The notes below the pieces were generated by a model. That model made no database searches. It was not told where the DNA came from and worked only from the letters and a program-made list of their open reading frames with translations. DNA of 64,000 bases from Pseudonocardiaceae bacterium (lineage in GTDB: Bacteria; Actinomycetota; Actinomycetes; Mycobacteriales; Pseudonocardiaceae): contig WHSZ01000011.1 in the NCBI GenBank assembly GCA_009379845.1, positions 46,302 through 110,301 on the forward strand, in the 5' to 3' direction. Of this stretch, positions 25,194 through 33,120 are shown in pieces. The number at the start of each line of letters is the position of its first letter. Position 1 is the stretch's first letter. Both the position numbers and the translations under genes were made by a program.

Positions 25194-25549
25194 ACGGCTA
25201 GGCCGAGCACCAGCGAACCCACGGCCAGCGGGAGGAACACCCCGCCGGCCAAGCCGAGCTGCGGCGAGTAGTCACGAGCAAGCAGATGGGTGTGGATGGC
25301 GCAGACGAAGAACAGCACGAGGCCGGCCGCGGCGGCCGGCCCGATCACTGGCACGCCGAGGAGTCCGAGAAGCAGCCCGGCCGCGCCCGCAGTTTTCAGC
25401 GTGCCGATCGGGAAGGTCAACCACGATTCCGGCACCCCCGCTTTGGCCATGCCGGGGATGATGGGACTGAAATGGGCGAGCGCGGCGATGCCGGAGAAAG
25501 CGTTGGCTGCGATCGCCACCAGCGTGACAACGACGTGGGCGGTAAACAC
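25190..25549 (-). CDS. DoxX-like small membrane protein
   Basis: A 119-residue, four-segment membrane protein. HVVVTLVAIAANAFSGIAALAHF, a segment around IGTLKTAGAAGLLLGLLGVPVIGPAAAAGLVLFF and a C-terminal LPLAVGSLVLGLAV are typical of the DoxX/DUF4267-like group. The role is unclear; relatives act with oxidoreductases in redox balance. Probably co-transcribed with the upstream NAD(P)-binding protein (15-base gap). Confidence 0.8.
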   Translation of the reverse strand: MFTAHVVVTLVAIAANAFSGIAALAHFSPIIPGMAKAGVPESWLTFPIGTLKTAGAAGLLLGLLGVPVIGPAAAAGLVLFFVCAIHTHLLARDYSPQLGLAGGVFLPLAVGSLVLGLAV

Positions 25550-25564
25550 AGGAAACTCCCCCGG

Positions 25565-26230
25565 CTAGTTGGCGAGGCCGACGGTCTGGTGGATCGCCTC
25601 GGGCTGCTCGAGTACGCGAAGCATGCAATGCGCGACATCGGCCCTGGAAATCAGGAAGCCGCGCCGGAGGTTCTGCCCGTACGTCCGCCGGTAGCTCCCC
25701 GTCAGTGCTTTGTCGGTGAGCCGAGGTGGCCGCACAGTCGTCCAGTCCAGACCGCTGCCGTGCAGGACGTCCTCCATCACCGCGAGGTCGGCGTAATGCT
25801 CGCGGAGCACGGCTTTTGTCAACGGGCTGAACAGGTTTCGCATGAAGAACCCATCGCCAGGATCGTGCCTCGGCGGAGCCGGACGGCCTGGCGATGGCAC
25901 GGTCCCGACCGGCGCGGCGCTCACCACGACAACGCGCGGTACGCCCGTTGCGGTCATCGCCTCGACGATGGCCTTCGTGCCCCGCGTGGCGACTCCGACA
26001 TCGGATGACGACCGCGGGCCGAGGCCGGAGAGCACCGCATCCGCTCCCTCTACCGCGGACTCGAGCACGGCCGGGTCGGCGGCCGCGAGGTCGGCGGTGA
26101 CTACCCGCGGTTGCCCGGGAAGGTTCTTCGGGTTCCGCACCACCGCGGTGACATCGTGGCCGGCGGCGACGGCCTGCTCAACGATGTGCCGGCCGATGCC
26201 GCCGGTCGCCGCGAAGATCGTGAGTTTCAT
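25565..26230 (-). CDS. NAD(P)-binding atypical SDR (NmrA/YwnB type)
   Basis: A 221-residue Rossmann protein. The nucleotide loop is FAATGGIGRHIVEQAVAAGHDVTAVVRNP, followed by VTADLAAADPAVLESAVEGADAVLSGLG and an HYADLAVMEDVLHGSGLDWTTVRPPRL segment. There is no classical YxxxK, as in NAD(P)H-binding atypical SDRs that sense or reduce quinones. Divergent from a MarR gene with a palindrome between them, so likely controlled by it. Confidence 0.85.
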   Translation of the reverse strand: MKLTIFAATGGIGRHIVEQAVAAGHDVTAVVRNPKNLPGQPRVVTADLAAADPAVLESAVEGADAVLSGLGPRSSSDVGVATRGTKAIVEAMTATGVPRVVVVSAAPVGTVPSPGRPAPPRHDPGDGFFMRNLFSPLTKAVLREHYADLAVMEDVLHGSGLDWTTVRPPRLTDKALTGSYRRTYGQNLRRGFLISRADVAHCMLRVLEQPEAIHQTVGLAN

Positions 26231-26296
26231 GTGTTGTGCCCCGCCTTCCGGAAGTCGCCGCGAGCAGCACGGCCGAGGTATCTTCTCCTCAGTATG

Positions 26297-26309
26297 CCAT
26301 AAAATATGG
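26297..26309. promoter_or_regulatory. Candidate MarR operator in the SDR/MarR promoter
   Basis: ccata-aaa-tatgg palindrome in AT-rich DNA, 12 bases before the MarR start and 66 bases before the divergent SDR start. Confidence 0.5.
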
Positions 26310-26321
26310 AGCCAATATTAT

Positions 26322-26819
26322 ATGAGTTCCAAATCATTTTTGGATCACGGTGCGGCGCGACGTCGAAGGCGACTGACCGTCGAGGTCAAGCAATCCCTGC
26401 GGGAGCTGAGGAACCAGCTGTCGCTGCTCAACCATCGCGTCGGCGCACGCATTGAGCTGAAGGACATCGACATCGACTGTCTCGACCTGATCAGCCAGCA
26501 CGGCCCGCTCAGCCCCACCGCGCTGGCGAGGCGCGCGGGCCTGCATCCAGCCACGGTCACCGGAATCCTGGATCGACTGCAACGCGGCGGCTGGGTCAAA
26601 CGCGAGCGCGACCCGGAAGCGGCCGACCGTCGCGCGGTCACTATCCGGATCCTCCGCGACCGCAATGCGGAGATGTTCCGCCTTTACTCGGGGATGAACA
26701 CGTCGATGGACGAGATCTGTGCCGACTACACCGAAGCCGAACTGGAGCTCATAGCCGGCTTCCTGCGGCGCACCGCCGGCGCGGGGCGGGACGCCACGGA
26801 CGAACTGGCCGGCGACTGA
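26322..26819 (+). CDS. MarR family regulator
   Basis: A 165-residue protein with the MarR winged helix DIDCLDLISQHGPLSPTALARRAGLHPATVTGILDRLQRGGWVKRERDPEAADRRAVTIRI. The basic segment GAARRRRRLTVEVKQ precedes it. ATG at 26322 lies immediately after an AT-rich palindrome. Longer in-frame starts run through the SDR promoter and are rejected. It probably controls the divergent SDR-DoxX operon. Confidence 0.85.
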   Translation: MSSKSFLDHGAARRRRRLTVEVKQSLRELRNQLSLLNHRVGARIELKDIDIDCLDLISQHGPLSPTALARRAGLHPATVTGILDRLQRGGWVKRERDPEAADRRAVTIRILRDRNAEMFRLYSGMNTSMDEICADYTEAELELIAGFLRRTAGAGRDATDELAGD

Positions 26820-26852
26820 CGCTCAGGGTTCCGTTGATCAGGCCCTGTCCGG

Positions 26853-26896
26853 GATGTCCTGAGACATCACAATGCCGATGTCCTGAGACATCACAA
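26853..26896. repeat. Two direct copies of a palindromic 20-mer
   Basis: gatgtcctgagacatcacaa occurs at 26853-26872 and 26877-26896 (24-bp period). Each contains the palindrome gatgtc-ctga-gacatc. The pair ends 2 bases before the tRNA-Ser 3' copy. It could be a trace of an insertion-sequence end or a binding site for a recombination protein. Confidence 0.6.
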
Positions 26897-26898
26897 CA

Positions 26899-26947
26899 GC
26901 GGAAGTGGAGGGATTCGAACCCCCGGTCCCTCTCGGGACGCCCGCTT
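26899..26947 (-). other. Attachment-site copy of the tRNA-Ser 3' end
   Basis: 49 bases identical to the T-arm, variable-arm and acceptor 3' part of the tRNA-Ser at 28663-28747. Similarity continues for a few bases after a one-base gap and then stops. It has no 5' half, so it is not a functional tRNA. Confidence 0.8.
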
Positions 26948-26975
26948 CAAGGCGCGCGAACGGCTGTACGGGCTA

Positions 26976-27027
26976 GTCCGCCTGGGTGTGACCCGCAGAC
27001 GAGCGGGCAGGATAGACCCAGGCGGAC
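26976..27027. other. Two-tier hairpin inside the island
   Basis: Outer 12-bp perfect arms (gtccgcctgggt / acccaggcggac) enclose an inner 5-bp stem (cccgc / gcggg, loop agacga). It lies between the attachment copy and the end of the toxin gene. It may terminate the toxin operon or be a recombination or transfer site. Confidence 0.6.
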
Positions 27028-27147
27028 GGCCCCGAACGCCCACGAATGAGACCACGAATGAGACCATCCCCCAGCACGTACCCGGTCGGGAAGGTAGGCG
27101 GGCCGCGACTTTGGCACAGTTGCTTACCCAGGGTATACGCCCAAAGC

Positions 27148-27531
27148 TCAGTCATCGATACGGAAGAGCAGCCAGTCGACTGCTTCTTCGTGCCGAATTT
27201 TGCCTACGACAACGTCGACGACGAAATCGTCTGCATAGTTGTCCGCCGACTCGATGAGAAAGAGGCTGTGCTGCGCGAGGTATGTTACGCAGCACAGCCA
27301 CCCAGTTCGCTTGTTGCCGTCGCGAAACGCATGGGAATTGGCCACACCGTGGAGTAGCACTGCAGCCTTTTCAATAGGCGACGGGTAAAACTCTATGCCA
27401 TCGAACGAGGCGAGCGGCCGGGCGAGTGCTGCTTCCAAACTCGCACGACCATCCTTCAGGAAGACACCACCGTTGTCTGTATATCTGTAGTTGATCTCGA
27501 TTACGGATTCGATATCGAGACAAAAGTTCAA
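27148..27531 (-). CDS. Doc/Fic-family toxin
   Basis: A 127-residue death-on-curing protein. The Fic motif reads HAFRDGNKRTG (about residues 67-77), with the catalytic histidine and the phosphate-binding GNKR. IEINYRYTDNGGVFLKDGRASLEAALARP at the N-terminus is typical of Doc. Doc proteins phosphorylate EF-Tu; other Fic proteins AMPylate. It overlaps the upstream Panacea-domain gene by 4 bases, the usual antitoxin-toxin order. Confidence 0.85.
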   Translation of the reverse strand: MNFCLDIESVIEINYRYTDNGGVFLKDGRASLEAALARPLASFDGIEFYPSPIEKAAVLLHGVANSHAFRDGNKRTGWLCCVTYLAQHSLFLIESADNYADDFVVDVVVGKIRHEEAVDWLLFRIDD

Positions 27532-28067
27532 CGATGGGCCAATCGCTCCAATGTCCCAGACCAGCGCTTAGCTTCCCGGTCCGCCAGTTCCAATACCGAC
27601 GGCGACGGGGTGCTTCCTTCTTGGGCAGGCTTCTTCGGTGTGTCCCGGCCCTTTGAAGACAACTGAGTGTAGAAGCGACGCATGGCCCTCACTGTGATTT
27701 CCGCTTCAGAGTTTGCAGTGTCCGGTAGGTCGCCGCGAGCCTCACGCCACGGCCTCTCCATATGGCTCAGCGTCCACAACTCAGGGGCGCTCAGGCGGCC
27801 GTAGTGATCAAGAACAGCGTCAACCACATTGCGTTCAGCCGGGCTGAGGGCCTGAGGTTTGGGGCCATAGGCGCGTGTTCGCTGCCGCCAGCACTCAGCA
27901 GGCACGGGGCCGTGTCGCCAGGCTTCAATGCGGTCGTCGAAGAGCTCGTGACCTGACCACACCACGTTCCACGCCTGCGCATAGTAAGCGAGTTTGCAGA
28001 GCTTAAACTCACTTGCCTCAGGCAGCCTTTGCTCCATGTAGGCGATAACGTCTTTCGCTGTCGTCAT
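27528..28067 (-). CDS. Panacea (SocA/DUF4065) domain antitoxin
   Basis: A 179-residue protein. The N-terminal segment FKLCKLAYYAQAWNVVWSGHELFDDRIEAWRHGPVPAECW is the Panacea/SocA-like domain, continuing to ELWTLSHMERPWREARG. Panacea domains neutralise many unrelated toxins, Fic/Doc among them. Here the gene overlaps the Doc gene by 4 bases, so the pair is a credible toxin-antitoxin module. The charged C-terminus would be the toxin-binding part. Start ATG with gaggtggc upstream. Confidence 0.82.
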   Translation of the reverse strand: MTTAKDVIAYMEQRLPEASEFKLCKLAYYAQAWNVVWSGHELFDDRIEAWRHGPVPAECWRQRTRAYGPKPQALSPAERNVVDAVLDHYGRLSAPELWTLSHMERPWREARGDLPDTANSEAEITVRAMRRFYTQLSSKGRDTPKKPAQEGSTPSPSVLELADREAKRWSGTLERLAHR

Positions 28068-28258
28068 GCCACCTCCCTCCGTGAGCTCATGTAATGAGCC
28101 TCTGCCGCTTGTGCTATAGGACCAGCAGCCTAGCCTGTTAACTTGTGAGCCCTATCTCACACTCTATCGTCGCAGATCGACGTCTGGATTGCGATGTAGC
28201 AGACGCCTCGGCGGATGCGGTTGGGTAGCGGTACATGATCGGCGGATTGAGCTACCGG

Positions 28259-28592
28259 CTACTGGTCTGCCTTTAATGAGTTGAGCGCGCCTACCACTCG
28301 TTGCCACGCGAGCCTTGCTTGACCTGCGGCGTTTCCGTAAACGGTGCTTGCTTGATCAAGCATCATGACGCCGCATTCGGCGAGCAGGTCGAGGCTGGCC
28401 TGTAGGCCGGATGGCCCCGGAGCACCATCTTGGCGCATGGTGCTGCAACGATCGGGACGCCTTCGCCCATCAGCTCGTTGAGCAGGCCGAGCGCGAGGGT
28501 GTCGTTGTGGCCGCCAGCCCATTTGTTGAGCGTGTTGAACGTCAGCGGGGCCGCCAGTACGGCATCGGCGTTCGGAAGCTCCAGCAGGCGAC
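28259..28592 (-). pseudogene. Flavoprotein (Dfp/PPC-decarboxylase fold) remnant
   Basis: Reading one frame gives LLELPNADAVLAAPLTFNTLNKWAGGHNDTLALGLLNELMGEGVPIVAAPCAKMVLRGHPAY, and after a one-base shift near 28400 continues ASLDLLAECGVMMLDQASTVYGN. APLTFNTLNKWA and PIVAAPCAK are hallmarks of small flavoproteins that often accompany XRE regulators in actinobacteria. The N-terminal third is missing. Confidence 0.7.
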
Positions 28593-28662
28593 GAATGAGA
28601 CCAGGGACGACCGGGGCGGAGTCGGTCGGTGCCGACTTTCCCCATCGTCCCTGGTCACAGCG

Positions 28663-28747
28663 CGGAAGTGGAGGGATTCGAACCCCCGGTCCCTCTCGGG
28701 ACGCCCGCTTTCAAGGCGGGTGCATTCGGCCGCTCTGCCACACTTCC
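28663..28747 (-). tRNA. tRNA-Ser(UGA)
   Basis: The 85-base minus-strand sequence folds as a type II tRNA: acceptor stem ggaagtg/cacttcc, D-arm gcagagcggccgaatgc, anticodon stem cccgc with loop cttgaaa (anticodon TGA), long variable arm gtcccgagagggac, and T-loop ttcgaat. CCA is not encoded. Its 3' half is duplicated at 26.9 kb, marking it as an integration target. Confidence 0.93.
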
Positions 28748-28771
28748 TCGCCGGCAAGGGTAACGGGGCGA

Positions 28772-29251
28772 TCAGCTCACGGTTCGCTGCCTCTCGAGGT
28801 GATCCAGCACCCGGCCGAACACCTCGGCGATGACCGTCCGCTCCGGGTCGGTCAGCAGGTCGATCAGATGCTCCCGCACACCCTCGACGTGGGTCGGCGC
28901 CGCCTCCTGCAGCGTCGCGAGGCCCGAGCCGGTGAGCTCGGCGTACACCGCGCGCCCATCGCCCGGGTACTGCGTTCGGCGCAGCAACCTGGCCCGCTCC
29001 ATCCGGGAAACCTGATGCGAAACGCGACTCTTCGACCCGCCTACGGAGGCAGCCAGTTCTGTCATCCGCATCCGGTGGTCATCCTGTTCGGAGAGCACGA
29101 CCAGCAGCTCATAGTCCCCGAGTGCGATGCCGTGGCGGTCGCTCAGCTCGGCGTGTAACTGCTGCCGCAGCAGCGCACTCGCCACAACGTACGACCGCCA
29201 CGCCTGCATCTCGCGCACGTCGAGCCAGTCCGGCTCGTCCCGTTCCGACAT
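28772..29251 (-). CDS. MarR family regulator
   Basis: A 159-residue protein with the winged helix LGDYELLVVLSEQDDHRMRMTELAASVGGSKSRVSHQVSRMERARLLRRTQYPGDGRAVYAELTGSG. ATG at 29251; GTG two codons earlier is possible. Target unknown; it stands alone between the tRNA-Ser and a long gap. Confidence 0.87.
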   Translation of the reverse strand: MSERDEPDWLDVREMQAWRSYVVASALLRQQLHAELSDRHGIALGDYELLVVLSEQDDHRMRMTELAASVGGSKSRVSHQVSRMERARLLRRTQYPGDGRAVYAELTGSGLATLQEAAPTHVEGVREHLIDLLTDPERTVIAEVFGRVLDHLERQRTVS

Positions 29252-29321
29252 CCGCACAGGTTATCCGTAGCCGCCACGCGGGCTACTCAGGAGTTGTGAC
29301 AACACCAGCGGCGATATTTCA

Positions 29322-29561
29322 TCACCTCAGGGGACCCGGCGGTGGTTGTTTCGGCAACCCGACAGGAGCATTCTGATCGGGACGGTTGCACGTGCACGAG
29401 CGGAAGCGGTGGTGTGCCAACCGGGCGCGCCAGCTCGCCTCGGCTGCCGGGAAAGGGTCGGGTGGTGCGGTGACGAACGCTTGTCCGCAGCGGTCGGCGC
29501 AGGGCTGTGCCCCCACGGCTGAGCTGGCGATGCACGCCCATCCGTGATTGCGAGCAGCCAT
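29322..29561 (-). CDS. Possible small cysteine-rich protein
   Basis: A 79-codon frame in an otherwise empty 520-base gap. It contains HGWACIASSA, CADRCGQAFV and RSCTCNRP, an arrangement of Cys-x2/3-Cys pairs that could bind zinc. Codon use is reasonably GC-rich at third positions. No strong ribosome-binding site. Not a family I recognise. Confidence 0.35.
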   Translation of the reverse strand: MAARNHGWACIASSAVGAQPCADRCGQAFVTAPPDPFPAAEASWRARLAHHRFRSCTCNRPDQNAPVGLPKQPPPGPLR

Positions 29562-29775
29562 CGTTGTTCCAGCGACTGGATTTTTCGGTGCGCGCACACC
29601 GAACGTGCTGCTTCTTGCGCACCTCGACGCGGCTAAGCCGCGCGTTGACGGCATCTCGCGTCCCGCCGGCGCGGCTTCGACGTCAATCCGGCGCGGCGCC
29701 GACCGCGGCACAAAAGAATCGATCACAGCGTGGGCGTGGCGCCTCGATCCGCCGGCACCACGCCCACGTTGCGAT

Positions 29776-31275
29776 CTAGCGCACGGCCTCGGAATGCCCT
29801 TCCGGAGCGGCGGACCGTGTCGACGCGGCGCGCAGTTCCTTACGCTGCTGCCTCGACGGCACACCGTTCACGCCCTCCGTGGACTCCCCGTACGAGGCGG
29901 TCACGTGCGCGATCCCCTTGACGTTCCGATCGAGGGCCTGCCGATCGATATTGGCCAGGTTGTCGCAGGCCGTGTGGTAGCACGGGTCGTAGGCGGCCCC
30001 GGCCTCGCCGCCCCACTCGCGCGCCTGCTCCTCGGTCTTGACGCCCTCCGCGCCGGTGAACAGCCCGCCAGCCGGGATGCCGACGTTCACGAACTCGGCG
30101 TAGTCCGAACGACCGCTGAGCTCGGTTCCTTCGATCCGCACCCCCGTCGAGTCGAAGTAATCCACAAAGGACTTCTCGATATGCGCCGAACCCTGTGGCC
30201 CCGGCTCACCGAAGTCCGACCCATCGCCGTCGTAGGCGAAGTAGCCCGCGTTGGGTGAACCGACCATGTCGAAGTTCAGGTACAGCGCGATATCCAGTTG
30301 CTGCTCGAAGCTCAGCGACCGCACGTAGGCGGTCGAGCCCTGCAGGCCCTGCTCCTCGGCGCCCCACCAGGCGAACCGGACCGCGTTGGTCACCTTCGGG
30401 CTGCCACCCATCCGCAGCGCCGTTTCTAGCAGTGCGGCCGAACCGCTGCCGTTGTCGTTGATGCCCGGTCCCTCATCCACGCTGTCCAAATGCGCCCCCG
30501 CGGTCACCACGTTGTCCGCGCGGCCGGTGCGGGTCTGCGCCACGAGGTTGCGCTCGACGAACTCCTCGACGTGGTTCACCGTTTCGAAGGTCACGCTCGC
30601 GCCCGCCTTGCCGGTAAGGGCGTCGCCGTCTTCCTGGGTAACGCCGCCGGTCGGAATGCTTCCCGCGCCCGGCTCGCCAAGCGTGCCGCTGAGCTCCCCG
30701 GGTTCGTTGTTGGACACCACCGCGGCGATCGCACCGGCGTCCGCGGCGTACTGCTGCTTCTCGGCGAAGGTGCACGCACCTCGGCGGATCAGCGCGACCG
30801 TGCCGGTGTAGTCCGCGCCCTGGAAGTCGTCCGGCCCGCAGCCCGGTGTGTCGTCCTCCGGCAGCACGGCGAGCGGGCCGGTCACGCCATCCGCTTCGGT
30901 GGAGGGCGAAAAACTCATCGTCCGCACGTCGACTGGCTGCCCGTCGACCTCGAGCGACTCCGACTCGACGACGAACTTGGTCGCGTCGAACGTCGGCGTG
31001 CTGACCTCGAAACCGGCGTTCGTCAGCTTGCCCGCGATGTAGTCGATGCTGGCGTCGTAACCGCCGGTGTTCGCCGATCGGTTGCCGCCGTTGGTTTCCG
31101 CGATCCGTTGCAGCGCGATCAGGTGGCGCTGCACGCCGTCCGCACTGACCTTGTTCGCCAGCTGGTCAGCCAGTGACGGTGGTGCCGCGGTGGCTGGCGC
31201 GCTGGTGAGTACGAGCCCCGCGGACAGCAATAAGCCGGTGGCACCGGTTCGCAATGACTTCTTCGCAGCCGGCAT
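29776..31275 (-). CDS. Secreted M28 family aminopeptidase with PA domain
   Basis: A 499-residue exported zinc aminopeptidase. The signal peptide KKSLRTGATGLLLSAGLVLTSAPATAA is followed by an N-terminal lid and a protease-associated insert (GPDDFQGADYTGTVALIRRGACTFAEK). The M28 core shows the metal ligands: AHLDSVDEGPGINDNGSGSAALLE, WWGAEEQGLQGS, LNFDMVGSPN and CYHTACDN. The layout matches Streptomyces griseus-type aminopeptidases. The ATG at 31275 has ggagggg in front. Probably feeds the cell amino acids from external peptides. Confidence 0.93.
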   Translation of the reverse strand: MPAAKKSLRTGATGLLLSAGLVLTSAPATAAPPSLADQLANKVSADGVQRHLIALQRIAETNGGNRSANTGGYDASIDYIAGKLTNAGFEVSTPTFDATKFVVESESLEVDGQPVDVRTMSFSPSTEADGVTGPLAVLPEDDTPGCGPDDFQGADYTGTVALIRRGACTFAEKQQYAADAGAIAAVVSNNEPGELSGTLGEPGAGSIPTGGVTQEDGDALTGKAGASVTFETVNHVEEFVERNLVAQTRTGRADNVVTAGAHLDSVDEGPGINDNGSGSAALLETALRMGGSPKVTNAVRFAWWGAEEQGLQGSTAYVRSLSFEQQLDIALYLNFDMVGSPNAGYFAYDGDGSDFGEPGPQGSAHIEKSFVDYFDSTGVRIEGTELSGRSDYAEFVNVGIPAGGLFTGAEGVKTEEQAREWGGEAGAAYDPCYHTACDNLANIDRQALDRNVKGIAHVTASYGESTEGVNGVPSRQQRKELRAASTRSAAPEGHSEAVR

Positions 31276-31401
31276 AGACCCCTCCTTCGCACAATGGGCA
31301 GAAAGCCCGGCCGCGCGGCTGCGCCCCGACTCGCTGACGAGCGTCCGGTTTGCCCACAATTGTCGTTTCCTACCGGAAGGTCAAGGGTTCATTCGTCGAT
31401 A

Positions 31402-32046
31402 TTACCCGCTCAATAGTGAAAGGCACGATTCGAGCCCCTCGACCTCGAGGATCCACTGTGGACGGCGAAATCGTTCCCGATCCAGAATCAGCCGCCGCTC
31501 GATGGCCAGCCCGCCGCGAACGGCGATTCTGGCGACGCCCTCCTCGCGATAGCCGAGTTTCTCGCTCACCCGCCACGACGCCTCGTTATCGGTGAACGCA
31601 CCGGAAAACGCGCGCTCCGCACCGAGGTGATCGAACGCGAACAGGAGCACCGCGGCACGCATCTCGGTGCCGATTCCCTTTCCTTGGAAACGCATCCCCA
31701 GCCACGAACCCGTGGAAACCTGCCGTGTGACGGCGAAATCCTTGGCGTCCAGCCCCTGCGTTCCGATCACGTTCCCATTCATTCGAACAAGGAAATTCAA
31801 CCGCCATTCGGACGGCTTCAGCGTGGCGCGCACGGACCAGTGGTACTGCAGGACATTTCCGCCCAGTTCCACGCGCGGCGCGTCGGTCCAGGGCACCTGG
31901 AACGGCATCCGCTCGGGCGGGTGGATGCCGTCTTGGGCGAGCGCGGCGAGTTCCAGCAGCCCGGCGTCGTCGTCCGGGCGCAGCTCCAGCCGGGGCGTGC
32001 GGAGCACGAGATGCCGCAACGGCCAGGGATCCGGGATCTCGCTCAC
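31402..32046 (-). CDS. GNAT family N-acetyltransferase
   Basis: About 214 residues. The acetyl-CoA loop is STGSWLGMRFQGKGIGTEMRAAVLLFAF, and the C-terminal part SWRVSEKLGYREEGVARI is typical of RimJ/RimL-type GNATs, which acetylate protein N-termini or small amines. The frame is open well upstream. I use GTG at 32046 (VSEIPDPWPLRHLVLRTPRLELRP), as the conserved region begins there; GTG at 32061 is also possible. Confidence 0.82.
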   Translation of the reverse strand: MSEIPDPWPLRHLVLRTPRLELRPDDDAGLLELAALAQDGIHPPERMPFQVPWTDAPRVELGGNVLQYHWSVRATLKPSEWRLNFLVRMNGNVIGTQGLDAKDFAVTRQVSTGSWLGMRFQGKGIGTEMRAAVLLFAFDHLGAERAFSGAFTDNEASWRVSEKLGYREEGVARIAVRGGLAIERRLILDRERFRRPQWILEVEGLESCLSLLSG

Positions 32047-32142
32047 GCCGACCAGCTTCACGCACCGTGCACACGCCCGCAACGCGATTACCGAGCACCA
32101 CGCGATAATCATCGGTGCACCGGGTACCGATACGGTCAGGGC

Positions 32143-33117
32143 ATGCATGCCATCAGGATTCGCGAGGCCGGCGACCCCGACGTGCTGGAATGGGCCGAGC
32201 ACCCCGATCCGGAACCGGGCGAGGGCGAAGTGCTGCTTGACGTCGTCGCGAGCGCGGTGAACCGCGCCGACCTCATGCAACGCCAGGGTTTCTACCCCCC
32301 GCCACCGGGAGCGAGCGAGGTTCCCGGGCTGGAATGTTCCGGCACGATCGTCGCGCTCGGCCCCGGCGTGACCGAGTGGCAGGTCGGCGAAGAGGTCTGC
32401 GCGCTGCTGGCTGGCGGTGGCTACGCGGAGCGGGTGGCCGTGCCGGCCGTGCAGTTGCTGCCGCTGCCGCACGAGGTGGATCTCATCGCTGCCGCCGGGT
32501 TGCCCGAAGTGGCCTGCACGGTGTGGTCGAACGTGGTGCGCAGCGCCGGGCTCTCCGAGGGAGAGCTGCTGCTTGTGCACGGCGGGGCCGGCGGGATCGG
32601 CACGCACGCCATCCAGGTCGGCAAGGCGCTCGGCGCGACGGTGGCGGTCACGGCGGGCTCGCCGACCCGGCTGGAGCGGTGCCGCCAGCTCGGCGCCGAC
32701 GTCGTGATCAACTATCGGGATCAGGATTTTGTCGAGGAGATCAAGAACGCCGGCGGCGCCGACGTCATCCTCGACAACATGGGTGCGTCCTACCTGGAAC
32801 GGAACGTGGACGCGCTGGCGACCGGTGGGCGGCTCGCGATCATCGGGATGCAGGGTGGCCGCAAGGCGGAGCTCAACCTCGGCAAACTGCTCGTGAAGCG
32901 CGCCAGCGTATCCGCGACCACGCTGCGCGCCCGGCCTGTCGAGGACAAGGGGCGCATCGTGCGCGACGTGCGTGAGCGACTCTGGCCAATGATCGACAAC
33001 GGATCCGTGCTGCCGGTGGTGGACCAGGTGCTACCGGTGCAGAACGCTGCGGCGGCACATCGTGCGCTGGACGAGGGCGACGTGTTCGGCAAGCTGGTAC
33101 TCGCCGTCAAGTCCTAG
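32143..33117 (+). CDS. NAD(P)H quinone oxidoreductase, PIG3 family (zinc-independent MDR)
   Basis: A 324-residue medium-chain reductase. It has SAVNRADLMQRQGFYPPPPGASEVPGLECSG at the N-terminus, the NADPH loop LLVHGGAGGIGTHAIQVGKALGATV, and LPEVACTVWSNV in between. It lacks the zinc-binding cysteines of alcohol dehydrogenases. The PIG3/TIGR02824 group reduces quinones. It is followed by a convergent gene 3 bases away. The pair corresponds to Rv3777/Rv3778c of M. tuberculosis, at the edge of the cell-wall locus. Confidence 0.9.
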   Translation: MHAIRIREAGDPDVLEWAEHPDPEPGEGEVLLDVVASAVNRADLMQRQGFYPPPPGASEVPGLECSGTIVALGPGVTEWQVGEEVCALLAGGGYAERVAVPAVQLLPLPHEVDLIAAAGLPEVACTVWSNVVRSAGLSEGELLLVHGGAGGIGTHAIQVGKALGATVAVTAGSPTRLERCRQLGADVVINYRDQDFVEEIKNAGGADVILDNMGASYLERNVDALATGGRLAIIGMQGGRKAELNLGKLLVKRASVSATTLRARPVEDKGRIVRDVRERLWPMIDNGSVLPVVDQVLPVQNAAAAHRALDEGDVFGKLVLAVKS

Positions 33118-33120
33118 CGT

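Larger units (their letters stand above)
26899..28710. mobile_element. Mini-island at tRNA-Ser (decayed integrative element)
   Basis: A 49-bp direct repeat of the tRNA-Ser 3' end (26899-26947 and 28662-28710) bounds about 1.7 kb carrying a Panacea antitoxin gene, a Doc toxin gene and a flavoprotein remnant. The orientation (element next to the 3' end of an intact tRNA gene) is that of tyrosine-integrase insertion. No integrase gene is present, so the element is a remnant or is mobilised in trans. Confidence 0.7.

Noticed and set aside
25842..26321. Long N-terminal extension of the MarR gene at 26322
   Set aside because: It runs antisense through the SDR gene and the palindromic promoter; the MarR homology and a good ATG begin at 26322.
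26899..26950. A second tRNA-Ser gene
   Set aside because: Only the 3' half is present; there is no D-arm, anticodon or 5' acceptor strand, so it is an attachment-site copy.
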